Translations under genes and position numbers: made by a program
NCBI GenBank assembly: GCA_022419385.1
Contig: JAJUBI010000005.1
Span: 868,001 to 932,000 of the forward strand
DNA: 64,000 bases
Source: Paraconiothyrium sp. Pb-2020
Taxonomy: Eukaryota; Ascomycota; Dothideomycetes; Pleosporales; Didymosphaeriaceae
Direction: 5' to 3'
Part shown: positions 54,318-64,000 of the stretch, one piece after another
Layout: each line of letters starts with the position of its first letter
How positions within the stretch are numbered: the stretch's first letter is position 1
Notes under the pieces: model-generated
Seen by the model: the letters and a program-made list of their open reading frames with translations, nothing else
The model's database searches: none
Told to the model about the DNA's origin: nothing

Positions 54318-55577
54318 ATGGGTGATCGTCAACAGTCTAGCCGACGAAAGCAAACTATTCAGCAATTACCGATCCCGTCTCGGCAAGGCCGCGATGCCAT
54401 TGTCAATTCCACATATCTGGAGGATATCGCTAATGCGCTGAACAAATGGGGTTGTCGGCGGGCTGTGATTGTCCACAGCAAAGCTCTCGATTCCGCAACG
54501 GATGTTATCAAGAATCTGTTGAAGAGATTAGGTTCAAATGTTGTTGCGACCAAGCTGGGGGTTGGTGCACATTCACCGTATGAAGATGTGCTTGCTATTA
54601 CAAAACTAATACACGAAAACAGTGCAGACAGTCTCATCAGCATCGGGTCCAGCTCTTACTCGGATGCGTGCAAGATCGCACGTTTGATGCACACGAACCT
54701 AGCACCGGAGAACTATACTGTTGATGGAATGGAAGGACTAGTCGATCAAGAAAAAGGCAACACTTTGAACTTGAGAGATCCAAAGGTCAAGCTGATCGTT
54801 GTCCCTACAAGTCTAAGCGCGAGCGAATGGAACCACGTCAGCTCAGCCTCGAACCCCAAAACGCATAAGAAGCAGCATTTCCAAAATGAAAACGCGATGC
54901 CGGATCTCATTCTTCTAGATCCTGAGGTAGCTTCAACTTCTCCACGGAAGTTGTGGCTATCATCTGGGATGCGGGCTGTCGATCACTGCGTGGAGACGAT
55001 CTGCAACAAGTCGTGTACGCCCGAAGCGAGCCAGCATATGGAAAAAACTCTTGCTACATTGTTGAAAGGTCTCAAAGAGTACAAGGAAGGGGAAAGCAAC
55101 GATAACAGAGAGGAACTTCTAGCTGGGATAAGCGAATGCCAACTCGGAAGCCGAAGTGCCATGATGGGTCTACTCCAGTACAAAATCGCTATGGGCCCAT
55201 CGCATGCAATTGGACACCAGCTTGGAAGCAAATGCGGTGTCATGCACGGAGTCACGACATGCATTATGCTATCCCCTGTATTGCGGTATATGCTGGAGAA
55301 AGAGGGCCAGCAGATCGAACCCCAGCAGAAAGTGTTGGCCGTATTCAATAGGGTTCTGCAATGGGATGAACAGAGCGCTGCAGATGCAGTGGGTAGATTT
55401 GTCACAATCTTGGAGTTGCCGAATTCGTTGAAATCAGTTGGTGTGGAGGACGAAGACACGCTGCAGAAGGTTGCTGAAATGACAATGACTGACGTGTGGG
55501 GCGGTGACACCAGTGATACGAAACAAATTGAAACCAAGGAGGACATCCGTGAAATCTTGGAATTGGCAAGAGGTTAA
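54318..55577 (+). CDS. Iron-type alcohol dehydrogenase / maleylacetate reductase-like
   Basis: NAD(P)H-dependent oxidoreductase of the Fe-ADH superfamily, single exon, 419 residues. The N-terminal domain has RAVIVHSKALD, and a cofactor loop SLISIGSSSYSDACK in place of the usual GGGSxxD, so cofactor handling may differ. The C-terminal helical domain carries the metal-site region: GMRAVDHCVE, MGPSHAIGHQLG and VMHGVTTCIMLSPV, with the expected Asp/His residues. VVPTSLSASEWN and the overall pattern fit the maleylacetate reductase-like branch, which acts late in aromatic catabolism; a true alcohol dehydrogenase is the alternative. No signal peptide, so cytoplasmic. Divergent from the AlcR-like regulator, its most likely controller. 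Confidence 0.88.
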   Translation: MGDRQQSSRRKQTIQQLPIPSRQGRDAIVNSTYLEDIANALNKWGCRRAVIVHSKALDSATDVIKNLLKRLGSNVVATKLGVGAHSPYEDVLAITKLIHENSADSLISIGSSSYSDACKIARLMHTNLAPENYTVDGMEGLVDQEKGNTLNLRDPKVKLIVVPTSLSASEWNHVSSASNPKTHKKQHFQNENAMPDLILLDPEVASTSPRKLWLSSGMRAVDHCVETICNKSCTPEASQHMEKTLATLLKGLKEYKEGESNDNREELLAGISECQLGSRSAMMGLLQYKIAMGPSHAIGHQLGSKCGVMHGVTTCIMLSPVLRYMLEKEGQQIEPQQKVLAVFNRVLQWDEQSAADAVGRFVTILELPNSLKSVGVEDEDTLQKVAEMTMTDVWGGDTSDTKQIETKEDIREILELARG

Positions 55578-56188
55578 ATTGCATGATATTCCTCCAAGAT
55601 CCCGGGTTCAAGCTCGATTGCGAACGGTTGAGGTGTTTATCAGACGCGGTCGATGGTGTAGAGAATACTAGTTGAGGTAGTCACCACACTACGCATATTC
55701 CCACATTGTTCACAGTGTTATCTCCGAGCTACTTCCTAGCCTAGCCACTATCAGCCAGCCAGGCACTCGACGAGCCAGCGGCAGCTGCTGTGATCGTCAT
55801 CTTGTGTCATCCAAACTTCGCGACCCACATCAGTATTACGACTTATTCTTCTTCTTCCCATGCGTAATCAATCATGGCCCAGGCTTGCGACACGGAACGG
55901 TGGTCATGGAAAACTTGTCACGACCCGAACAACCATGCCGGAATGTTGTGTGGTATGCTTGTCCAATGGCATGCCTGCCTGCTTTTGTCTTTGACATGTG
56001 GTACCAGACCCGTGTAGCAGTGGGTTCTTTTCTGCATATACATCATATCAATGAGGCATTGATGATGCAATCATACGAGAACGCCGCCCGTACGGCAGAC
56101 AACATAAGAGGCAGGGAAGCGCCCAGATAACCGTTCAAGTCTCCACTATCAGGATTTGGTGCTTCAGCTCCCTACAGCGTAATATAAC
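55578..56188. other. Intergenic region, ADH to catalase
   Basis: 611 bp with the catalase promoter; an open frame at 55804..56130 has no protein-like features. Confidence 0.5.
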
Positions 56189-57938
56189 ATGGCTTGCCCG
56201 GTATGGATTTGTCGACGTCTTTGACCTACATGCAATGCTAATACGATGCATGTGTAGAATCAACGTAGAGGCGATGAGCCTATTTGTACTTCCGCGGAAG
56301 GTAAAATACTCTCTCCTATCGTCTATTCAATGCAGGAACTAAACCTACACTAGGCCGTCCTCTCCATGATCCGACGACACAGCTAGTCCTCCAAAGCCCA
56401 AAGGTTCGCGGCGGTGGTCTCGCTTTGCTGGAGGACACGCAACTCATTGAGACACTAGCCCACTTCCCACGAGAGCGGATACCAGAGCGGTGAGATTTGA
56501 GACTACTGAGCTCCCAGTCGTTCGCTGATTGCAGTAGCGTCGTGCATGCCAAAGCTGCTGGCGCATGGGAGAGTTCGAATGCACGAAGGATATTACCGAC
56601 ATAACTTCAGCATGCATCTTCTCTAAAGTGGGCAAGAAGACAAAAGCCCTCGCACGTATATCGACAACAAGCGGAGAGAAGGGCTTCCCGGATACTGTTC
56701 GTGACATTCGTGGCTTCGCCCTGAAGATGTTTACTGAGGAGGGCAATTATGATTTTGTGGGGAACGACCTGCCAGTGTTCTTTATCCGCGATCCCATCAA
56801 GTTCCCCTCGCTGAACCGTTCTCATAAGCGTCACCCGCAGACTAACGTACCCGACGCTTCAATGTTCTGGGACTTCCACAACAACAACCAAGAGGGTATA
56901 CATTGTTTGATGCAGCTCTTTGGCCAACGCGGCGTTCCCGCCAGTTTGAGACACATCAACGGTTTCGGTGTACATACGTTCAAGTTTGGCAAAGTGGATG
57001 ATGGCACATTCAAATACGTTAAGTTACATTGGAAGCCGGAAAAGATCGAGAACTTGAAGACCGAAGAGGCTGGGAAGCTTGCAGGCCAAGAGCCAGACTA
57101 TCACGTGAAAGACCTTTACAACGCCATCGAGAACGGCGACTATCCTGTCTGGACGCTTAACCTGCAAATCATGGACCCTAAGGAGGCCGAGACCTACCGC
57201 TGGAACATCTTCGACGATACGAAGATCTGGCCGCACAAAGATTGCCCTCTCATCCCCGTCGGCAAACTCACCCTCAACAAGAACCCGGAAAATTTCTTCC
57301 AAGACATCGAACAAGCCGCCTTCTCTCCCTCCAACATGATTCCAGGTATCGGCCCCACTGCAGACTTGATGCTGCAAGCCCGTATGTTCTCGTACCCCGA
57401 CGCTGCACGCTACCGCGTAGGACCGAACTACCAGCAGCTGCCTTGTAACAAGGCGCAATACGTGTACAATCCATACCAGCGCGACGGTCCTTCGCGATAC
57501 GACGGTAATTACGGTGCTGACCCTGATTACGTGCGTTCGTCGTTCCGGAAAATCAAGACTATCAAGCCCAACGATGTTACTCATGACGAATGGGTGGGCA
57601 AGGTGTCGAACTATACGTCCAACGTTGAGGACGATGACTGGGTGCAGGCGCTTGACATGTGGAACCTCTTGAAGGGTAGCGGCGACGATGAGCTTTTTAT
57701 AAGCAACCTGAGCGGCCATGTAGGCAAGGCATTGCCCGAGGTACAGAAGGAGACGATCAGTAAGTTCAGCAAAGCAATGTGCAAGATTACGTACTAAACT
57801 AAGCTAGGAATGTTTGCGAAAGTCCACAAGGAGATTGGCGAGCGTTTAGAGAAAGCACTACAAAAGGCGAGCGAGAATGGACCAGATCATGTGAAGGCTC
57901 CATATGGCCTGCAGTCAGCCGTTGGGGGCGGCTATTAG
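56189..57938 (+). CDS. Monofunctional haem catalase with apparent -1 frameshift
   Basis: Breaks down hydrogen peroxide. Exons in phase apart from one point: 56189..56200, 56258..56300, 56336..56489, 56538..57759, 57808..57938; about 520 residues, small-subunit type. Distal haem side: ERIPERVVHAKAAGA with the catalytic His; VGNDLPVFFIRDP with the Asn; proximal Tyr in RMFSYPDAARYRVGPNY. Right after AAGA the frame must shift by one base (within GGG at 56567-56569) to continue as GEFECTKD; relatives have an aromatic residue then GEFE there. An undamaged gene would have one more G. Alternatives: a sequencing error, or a shortened product from ATG 56565 that would lack the catalytic His. The first exons are inferred from phase; the second intron (56301..56335) is only 35 bp, so the 5' model is uncertain. 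Confidence 0.85.
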
Positions 57939-58248
57939 GCTTAGCTTGATCATGTACTCTTCTCAAACACTATCATAGAACAGGTACGAGCACTATGCGC
58001 ATAATAGACCTTCTCAGCATCTCCTTGAACCTCAACAGAACAAGAGGACTCGGTTTACTTCTCTATGCCCATTTCAGTCCGAACCTGATACGTGGAAACT
58101 CGGCCGGGTCTTTCCTAGGTCTAGAGGGCTTTCATGATCTATTGACGAAATTCTAAGAAGACCGGATATAGGTCACAGAATTGAGTATCGACGCAGCCAT
58201 GAGTGGTCAAGCATGACTCCCGGTTGTCACGTCACTTTAGTGCGTGTG

Positions 58249-58307
58249 CGTATTGAGTCGTATAGACGTATTCTATACTTCGTATTCAATGCGTCGTATT
58301 CGATACG
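58249..58307. repeat. CGTATT repeats and two inverted repeats
   Basis: CGTATT occurs four times in 52 bp. GTATAG-7 nt-CTATAC (58260..58278) and CGTAT-TCG-ATACG (58295..58307) can each form a hairpin. Possible operator-like sites in the hydrolase promoter. Confidence 0.5.
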
Positions 58308-58834
58308 CGGTAACTATGCGCTGCGATTGGAAGAAACTTCGGAAACAATTTCTGCATCGTCCGCTACGCAAGTAGACATACGTGAATAAATCTAGCCGAC
58401 CTAAATGCCGTGGCCAAAGCGCTCTCGTGGATAAGTCGCGACAGAGCTTCGCGGTGATGTGAAGGAACTTGCGAAGCCATTCAAAGCGTCCGTTCCCCAC
58501 GCTCACACCCAGCACTTGGCATACAAAGTCATCTCGCGAGACTGGACACTCGCATCGCACCCAAACATACATTTCGGCTCACTGATTGAGGTTTCCTCGA
58601 TCTGTACCCTATCGTCTGATCGAACCTGCATACTACATGGGTAACCGGCTCCTCGGTACGAAACATATCTGGGGTACCGAGCAGAAATTGAAGACCCCTC
58701 GCTGTTGTGCTCCCACAACAGACGATTTCACCGGAACAGGGCAATTACAGGCCTGGTCAAATGGAAGATTCAATAGCTCTCGGTCTCCACTATACCGCGA
58801 GGATGGAAGCGCACATACCGAGGCAGTAAAGAGA

Positions 58835-58841
58835 TATAAAA
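58835..58841 (+). promoter_or_regulatory. TATA box of saponin hydrolase gene
   Basis: TATAAAA 81 bp before the chosen ATG at 58922; there is no ATG in between, which supports that start. Confidence 0.6.
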
Positions 58842-58921
58842 GGAGACCGACAGACTACACTGCTATCCCTCTGGTAGCAGCTGCTCTCATTGTAGTGACC
58901 ATATTCCTCTGGCGCAGCAAT

Positions 58922-60856
58922 ATGCATCTCGCTACTTCTTCGCTGGCGCTCTTTGCTGTCACCACTGCGGCACTCCCAGCAAAGAGCGTTGTTGACTCCA
59001 GTGATTTTCCTCCACCTCCAGCCCCGCAGCCTATCGAGGTGATTGAACTTCCGCTGCCACCCGTGGCTCCCAGCAATGAGACGGGATCTTGCACTCTGGA
59101 CGTCAATCCTCGGGGCACAGGGTGTATCTTACAAGAGCTAGGCGACTCTGCGTTCCAAGCGGGCGATTTCACGACCGACGGTAACAACATCATCGTAACT
59201 GTGATGTTTGCTGGCGCACCTGCTTCGCCTGCTCCCGCGAATATCTACGATGGAGAACAGGTGGTATTGGTCAAGGCTGACGGAACAACGTTCACCAACG
59301 GAGATTCGTGGAAGTGTCTCAGCTGCGGCGTTCCTGAAAGCCAACAGCAGTCGCCAGACCCTCAGGTGGACTACCCGCACGTTTTTCGCAGTGGCGATAA
59401 AGCGTTGTGGGGTCATAAGTAAGCTCACCCACCGCGTATCTCCATCATATTGCTGATTCTTGAAATCAGCATTCTTGATTGCAATGGTCACCAGCTGGCT
59501 GATGATGACTGTACGCCTGAGGAAACCTTTATCTACCCAATATACTGGGCAACCATCAAAAACGGCACAAAAGTGAACGGTGCGCCACGCAAACTGCGTC
59601 TTCACCCCGATGACACCCATCTGGGCTTCAGCTCGTTCACGAGTTCAGGAGGACAAAATGCCTTCTTTGGTCGTCTTCATTTCAACTCTAATCCCACGTC
59701 CGGCAATGTTTTGGCCCCACGCTACGAGCTCGTTGATGTCAATTTGCTACGTGATCCGACTCGCAGTGAGCGTCTTACCGCAGAAGACGGTGAACTCGAA
59801 TTCCATGACGACGTCATCCTGGTCGGCGAATTGCGTGGCTTTTCTGGAACAGGTGATGAGATTGTTTACATTGGCGAAACATATGAAGCCAACAACATCG
59901 ATGTTTCAGCTGTGCATGTTGTCACCGGCGCTGTCCGCCGCTTGACCGAGCATCCGGAATACACCGACCCAATATCATTCTCCGCCGACAACAAGTGGAT
60001 CATTGCTTTGGACACACGTGGGACCAATCGCCAGATGTTCATGTCCGGCATGCGGCACATTCCCCCCTTGATTGATCTTGTCACTGTCACCGTGGCAGCG
60101 TCAACCCGTAACAATGGAAACAGACGATTCTTCAATCCGATTCTTATTGACGGGTACGGTGATCGAGGAGATTACTTCGGCCAGCATGTCAATGCTGAAG
60201 GTGATGGAAGTAATGGTGCAATAAACGACCCGAACTGGAACGCTCGCGCAGACCCGGCATTCTCGCGTGATGGTACAAAGATTGTGTACTGGCAAGCTAT
60301 TGTCACCGGACGCGAGTGCGGAGGTGCCAATCCTCTCTCTTGTCCGGTGCCAACAACACAGGGTCAGCGCGAGTACAGACTTATGCTCGCTAAGTTGACA
60401 AGCCGAACACCTCAAGCAGCGCCACCAGTTTTTGACGTACCCGATCAATTGCCCTGGGCCACACCTTTTCCTCCGGGTACACCTGTACCTAACATTACGC
60501 TTGGGCCCAGTGCGGGCAAGTATCTTCTTCGCGGCAAATTGTCTGGTGTTGCTCATGTCGAGCTTTCTAGCTCAACTGTAGCTGTCAACTATACCGACTA
60601 CGCCGATGCGGAAGGATATGTGCTGAACGGGTGGGAGAATGCAACAAGTACCATCCTATGGCCGAATCCATGGGACAACTTGGTGGACTGGTATTCGGAC
60701 GTTGAGCAGACTGGTGTGGTCACCGCGTCGAAGAAGACCAGCCCCAATGGGTTTCATTTGCAAATCGACGCATTGACGAACATTTTCAACGCGACCGGCA
60801 CGCTTACGACTACCATCGATGGGGAGGTATATGAACAGCCCGCCAATGGAACGTAA
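58922..60856 (+). CDS. Secreted saponin hydrolase
   Basis: Family members split sugars from plant saponins such as soyasaponin. Exons 58922..59418 and 59470..60856 (51-bp intron, branch GCTGAT, acceptor ATCAG); 627 residues. Signal peptide HLATSSLALFAVTTAALPA, then a Pro-rich stretch and APSNETGSCTLDVNPRGTGC. Hallmarks of the family as I remember it: FTTDGNNI, WKCLSCGVPE, PHVFRSGD, KLRLHPDDTHLGFSSFT, GELRGFSGTGDEIVY, SADNKWIIALDTRGT, RNNGNRRFFNP, INDPNWNARADPAFSRDGT and CGGANPLSCP. Repeated sheets such as LHPDDTHLGFS and FSRDGTKIVYW suggest a TolB/beta-propeller-like fold. Several N-glycosylation sequons occur near the end (NYT, NAT, NGT). Implies contact with plant tissue. Confidence 0.9.
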
Positions 60857-63755
60857 AATGTCAGTACCTAGTCTCATGGGTTAGATGATTACATAGCGAT
60901 TGTGTCCAGATGATGCTACTCACCGCTCCCGTGCTGCAAGATGACCCTGTTACACAGGATGAACCCTTGTCGCAACTCTTACTATGGTATGTTCTCCGAT
61001 GTAAGAGTTTTCGCCGCCTCATTCATGTGCGTTATACTACACTACATATGTTAAAACCGATATCGCATATACTTAGCACACGTTTGACGGTGAAACTATC
61101 ATGCCGAGAGTTGATGCGGAGTCGCATCGGAGCGAATAAACCAAACATCTGCAAGCACTTCACCGCTAAATGCAATCGCCAAATACGGGTCGGTCGCTAT
61201 TCGGTGGCCGGTGTCCCGTTTGAGCGATCGCAAGTAGGTACCGAGGCTTAAGCCGGTAGATGGACAACACGAATCCGTACGGAAGCGTGGCCTGGTACAG
61301 GATCACCCTGGTTTCGAATTCTGCTACAGATGTCGGTGTCTATCATATATTCTTAATTTGACGGCGAACCGTTGGTGCTGTCGCAGTGGGAGTGGGTATT
61401 AACTGTGGGGTAGTCTCCGATGTGTAGGTTAGCGCAGATCGGCGGACGTGGCGGTGAAAGCCTCAACTCCAGATTTCCAAAGGAGCAGTACGGAGTGTCA
61501 ACCGTATGAATACGCTTGCAAGACTCCTTCGTCTAATGAAAAAATTTGCGGGTGGAGATGTAGAGATCTTGGGCATCAGGGCGACTGGGGTGAGTCTGTC
61601 GTCGATGTAGAAAACTTGGAACTTGTAAACTTGGTCGACAAGCAAGGATTACCTTGAATGTTGGGCGTTGCGCAACTTCTAAAAACATCCTTTGGCCCAA
61701 CGCACTGTTCTGGAGGTACATTGTTCGCACGTGACTTCTTGTCAGGCTCCCGTGATAACGCTGCAACTTAGAAGTCGACATTGATGGGCAATCGGTCAAT
61801 GTGTACATGGTGGCGAATCCTATAATAAGGTGAAAGCTTCCGAAGGAGGTGGTGTTGTGGCTTGCTGAGCTGAGAGTGGGCGACCTGAAGTCTGCGTAAG
61901 GCGGTCCAGATGGGCTTCGAACATGCTCCGACGCCATACTCCCCAAATATGAGTCTAAATTGGATGCTGATAAGCGAAATGGTCATTCCTTGTAAGCATG
62001 TGAAGAGGCCTCCATCTTTGCAATGTCGAATCCACACTCGATATGGGGTTGGCTGAATCCTCCAGTCGGACCACACCGAAACGCAGGGGACGAAGGCTTG
62101 CAGGTGACACAGTGATAGAGTTCTCACCGCAGGACCCTTGAATCTGGATACCGGATCGCGCTTCGCACGACAAAGAATATACGGAGAATAGCCTCACAAT
62201 CAGGCGGTGACTCTCGTAAGCTAGCTGAAGAGGAATGGTGTGGGGTGGTAAGCGACACCGATCGTTGCCCCCCATTACGCCTACAGGGCACCGAACTGGA
62301 TCTAGCGGTGGTTGTGGTGGTAAGAAGCTGTGAGGCAGTAGTCGCAAAATGGTATCGTAAGAGAACTCGAGGTGGCGGTTGGCTCGGAGGCTAAATGGAG
62401 ACCTCGTGCTATCTGATGACCGACATGCAGAGTCAAGAGTAATTCTCTTATTGTCGTCACAACCACATGGCTTTGGCGGACTTCAGGTGATGCTCTGTTC
62501 TCAATAGCGGACCTAAGGCTCATAATGGTGTATAGGATGATTGCGCGGTCTGAAACATATTGCCTGCGCCGCACAAGGCGCGCAAATGTGACTCGAAACA
62601 GGGAGATTGCACGAATGGGGGAGATGACCTACCAACCTAGCGTTCACGGTGTGCGCAGCCGTCTGGCTCTATAGGGGAAGGTGGACGACTGATGCTCAGC
62701 CGTGATCAACTGAAGCAAACGAGGAGTATTGGGACGCATGGAGCGACCGAGCCAAGGCGTAGGGAAGTGAGGCTGGGATACTCTGTACATCGGAGGTGGT
62801 GAGGGCATCGTGGTTGCATGCCCCGCCATGCCCCGCCAATTTCGCCGAGTTCAACCTTGGATGCCATCACGCTCTGCGATGCTGCTTACTCGATTACTGC
62901 ACACCCGCGCCAGCCCCTGCTTCGGCGATCGCCATAGCCTGCATTGACGGCCGTCTGCGCTACGGCGCCGCGGACATGCTGTGGCCAGTGTGCGGCGTGC
63001 GTCTGGCGGGTGCGCAGGGATGACCGCGAAGGCTGCATATGACTACAGCCGACCCATCACCAGCCTCTCTCAGCACACCATCAGAACGACTCCTAGCCGT
63101 CATGTGTCGACCCAATCCCCACGCGGCATGTCATCCATCCCTCCCTACCTTGGAATTTTGCCCTTAACGCGTCCACGCTGAACTAAGCTTTCCGTCGAGT
63201 TCCGCTAGTAGGGTGGCTGCATCGTGCAGGTCGCACGCATATGGGCTTGCATGAGCCGCTGATTATCCTTTCAGTACCTATATAACCACTACATGTATCC
63301 CCCCGTGGGTTCTCATTGCGCCGATGGTCTATATAGAACATCGGACAGGATTCCTACGCTTTGCTCAGTCCATCTTGAATTCCTCCCATTAGGCAACGGG
63401 TAGGCACCACCTCTTGTCTCAGTTTATGATTCATCACCCTCCGCCTACTACGAGTCCCCTGCGCCACGGTGATAACAACACGCGGCTCTTCAGAGGCCGT
63501 ATGCAAGAGTCACGTATATAACCCCGCCGCGTGTACCTCTTTCCAGTCTTTCCCATCCTGCTGGTTTTACTTCATCCTCCCGTCGCTACAACACCGTCGA
63601 TCCTCCCAGGTTCCGACGCGTTACTGCCTCAGGTATCAACCGGCACCGGGCCGGACAAGAGCACAGCTTTCAGAGCGTTACTGTCGTTCAAACTAAGGGC
63701 CAGGTCATATATCAAGACCCACTCCACCTACCTCAGAAAAGGCATCCTTTCAGCT
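60857..63755. other. 2.9-kb region without a confident gene
   Basis: Frames of 60-137 codons occur on both strands (mostly minus, 61463-62830) but have no motif, and their composition is like the surrounding non-coding DNA. TATA-like sites at 63279 and 63515 and C/T-rich stretches mark the promoter of the gene at the right edge. Confidence 0.45.
63515..63521 (+). promoter_or_regulatory. TATA-like box before the right-edge gene
   Basis: TATATAA about 235 bp before the ATG at 63756, followed by a C/T-rich leader-like stretch. A second TATATAA lies at 63279. Confidence 0.35.
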
Positions 63756-64000
63756 ATGCCATCCTACCTCAGACACAGCCAGAGTTCGAGGTCTTACTCA
63801 TTCCCTCCGTGCATCGACAACCTCGACTGTTCTTCACAGTCTGTGAACGATCTGCCTGACATCGATGAGGAACCTTTCGCGCACTTCTTGACACCACTCG
63901 CGGAAGAGGATGACCCTTACGACCCACTGTCACTGAGCGCAGGAATCTTCGTTTCTGATGGATCTCGCGCTACCAAGGCTTCAAAGTTCAAGTCCAACGT
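63756..64000 (+). CDS. Hypothetical protein, 5' part only
   Basis: Open from ATG 63756 to the window end, 81 codons: a Ser/Tyr-rich start (MPSYLRHSQSSRSYSF), then an acidic stretch (DLPDIDEEPFAHFL, AEEDDPYDPLSLSAG) and Lys/Ser at the edge. No domain recognised; composition suggests a disordered N-terminus of a regulator. A frame on + at 63469..63696 precedes it in another phase and is probably leader. Confidence 0.5.
   Translation, partial: MPSYLRHSQSSRSYSFPPCIDNLDCSSQSVNDLPDIDEEPFAHFLTPLAEEDDPYDPLSLSAGIFVSDGSRATKASKFKSN

Larger units (their letters stand above)
57939..58921. other. Intergenic region, catalase to saponin hydrolase
   Basis: 983 bp with the promoter of the hydrolase. It holds two small inverted repeats (listed). 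The hydrolase frame is open back to 58586, but transcription from the TATA box at 58835 would make 58922 the first ATG. Confidence 0.5.

Noticed and set aside
55600..55625. B-box-like GGGTTCAAGCTC after the ADH gene
   Set aside because: No A box or cloverleaf upstream; upstream sequence is the ADH coding end.
57024..57719. 231-codon minus frame
   Set aside because: Antisense to the conserved catalase exon.
61463..62829. Set of minus-strand frames as a multi-exon gene
   Set aside because: Frames do not join through plausible splice sites and show no conserved motif.

Overview
The window is nuclear DNA of a filamentous ascomycete (Pezizomycotina, probably a dothideomycete; the class is an inference from gene style only). 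Genes are split by many short GT-AG introns of about 47-60 bp, several promoters carry TATA boxes 60-85 bp before the start codon, and the proteins are fungal types: AlcR-like zinc cluster regulator, MIC10, URB2, NCS1 permease, saponin hydrolase, DUF7708 protein and AAA+ protein with an upstream fungal-specific domain. No rRNA, convincing tRNA, transposon, CRISPR or viral gene was seen.

0-10 kb holds housekeeping genes: the N-terminal half of a kinesin-3 (-, runs off the left edge), a TRM3-type tRNA Gm18 methyltransferase (+), and a highly charged DUF8035-type protein (-). 10.9-17.7 kb looks like a small metabolic group: a ten-exon sugar porter (-), a cytochrome P450 (+) and a glutathione S-transferase (+). 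17.7-20.5 kb has no confident gene and contains degenerate short repeats.

20.5-26.1 kb holds a centrin-like EF-hand protein (+), then a divergently transcribed pair with a 363-bp shared promoter: a DUF7708 pseudo-NTPase (-) and an AAA+ ATPase (+). This pair is my best candidate for an undescribed system. 28-35.9 kb holds small or surface proteins: a two-finger RanBP2 microprotein, a single-pass Ser/Thr-rich membrane protein, a small secreted protein, a large glycosylated membrane protein and a small Cys-rich nuclear-type protein.

37.3-44.8 kb: MIC10 (mitochondrial cristae) and URB2 (60S ribosome biogenesis) share a 229-bp divergent promoter; a uracil/allantoin-type NCS1 permease follows tail to tail. 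45.7-49.6 kb: a GEN1/Yen1-like XPG nuclease with an in-frame TAG at a conserved position, and an F-box-like protein. 50.3-61 kb: an AlcR-like regulator, an iron-type alcohol dehydrogenase, a catalase with an apparent one-base frameshift next to the catalytic histidine, and a secreted saponin hydrolase; together these suggest alcohol/aromatic catabolism, peroxide defence and plant contact. 60.9-63.75 kb is empty except for TATA-like sites leading into a gene that runs off the right edge.

Exon borders were worked out by hand from splice signals, reading phase and resemblance to remembered protein families; no database search was possible.
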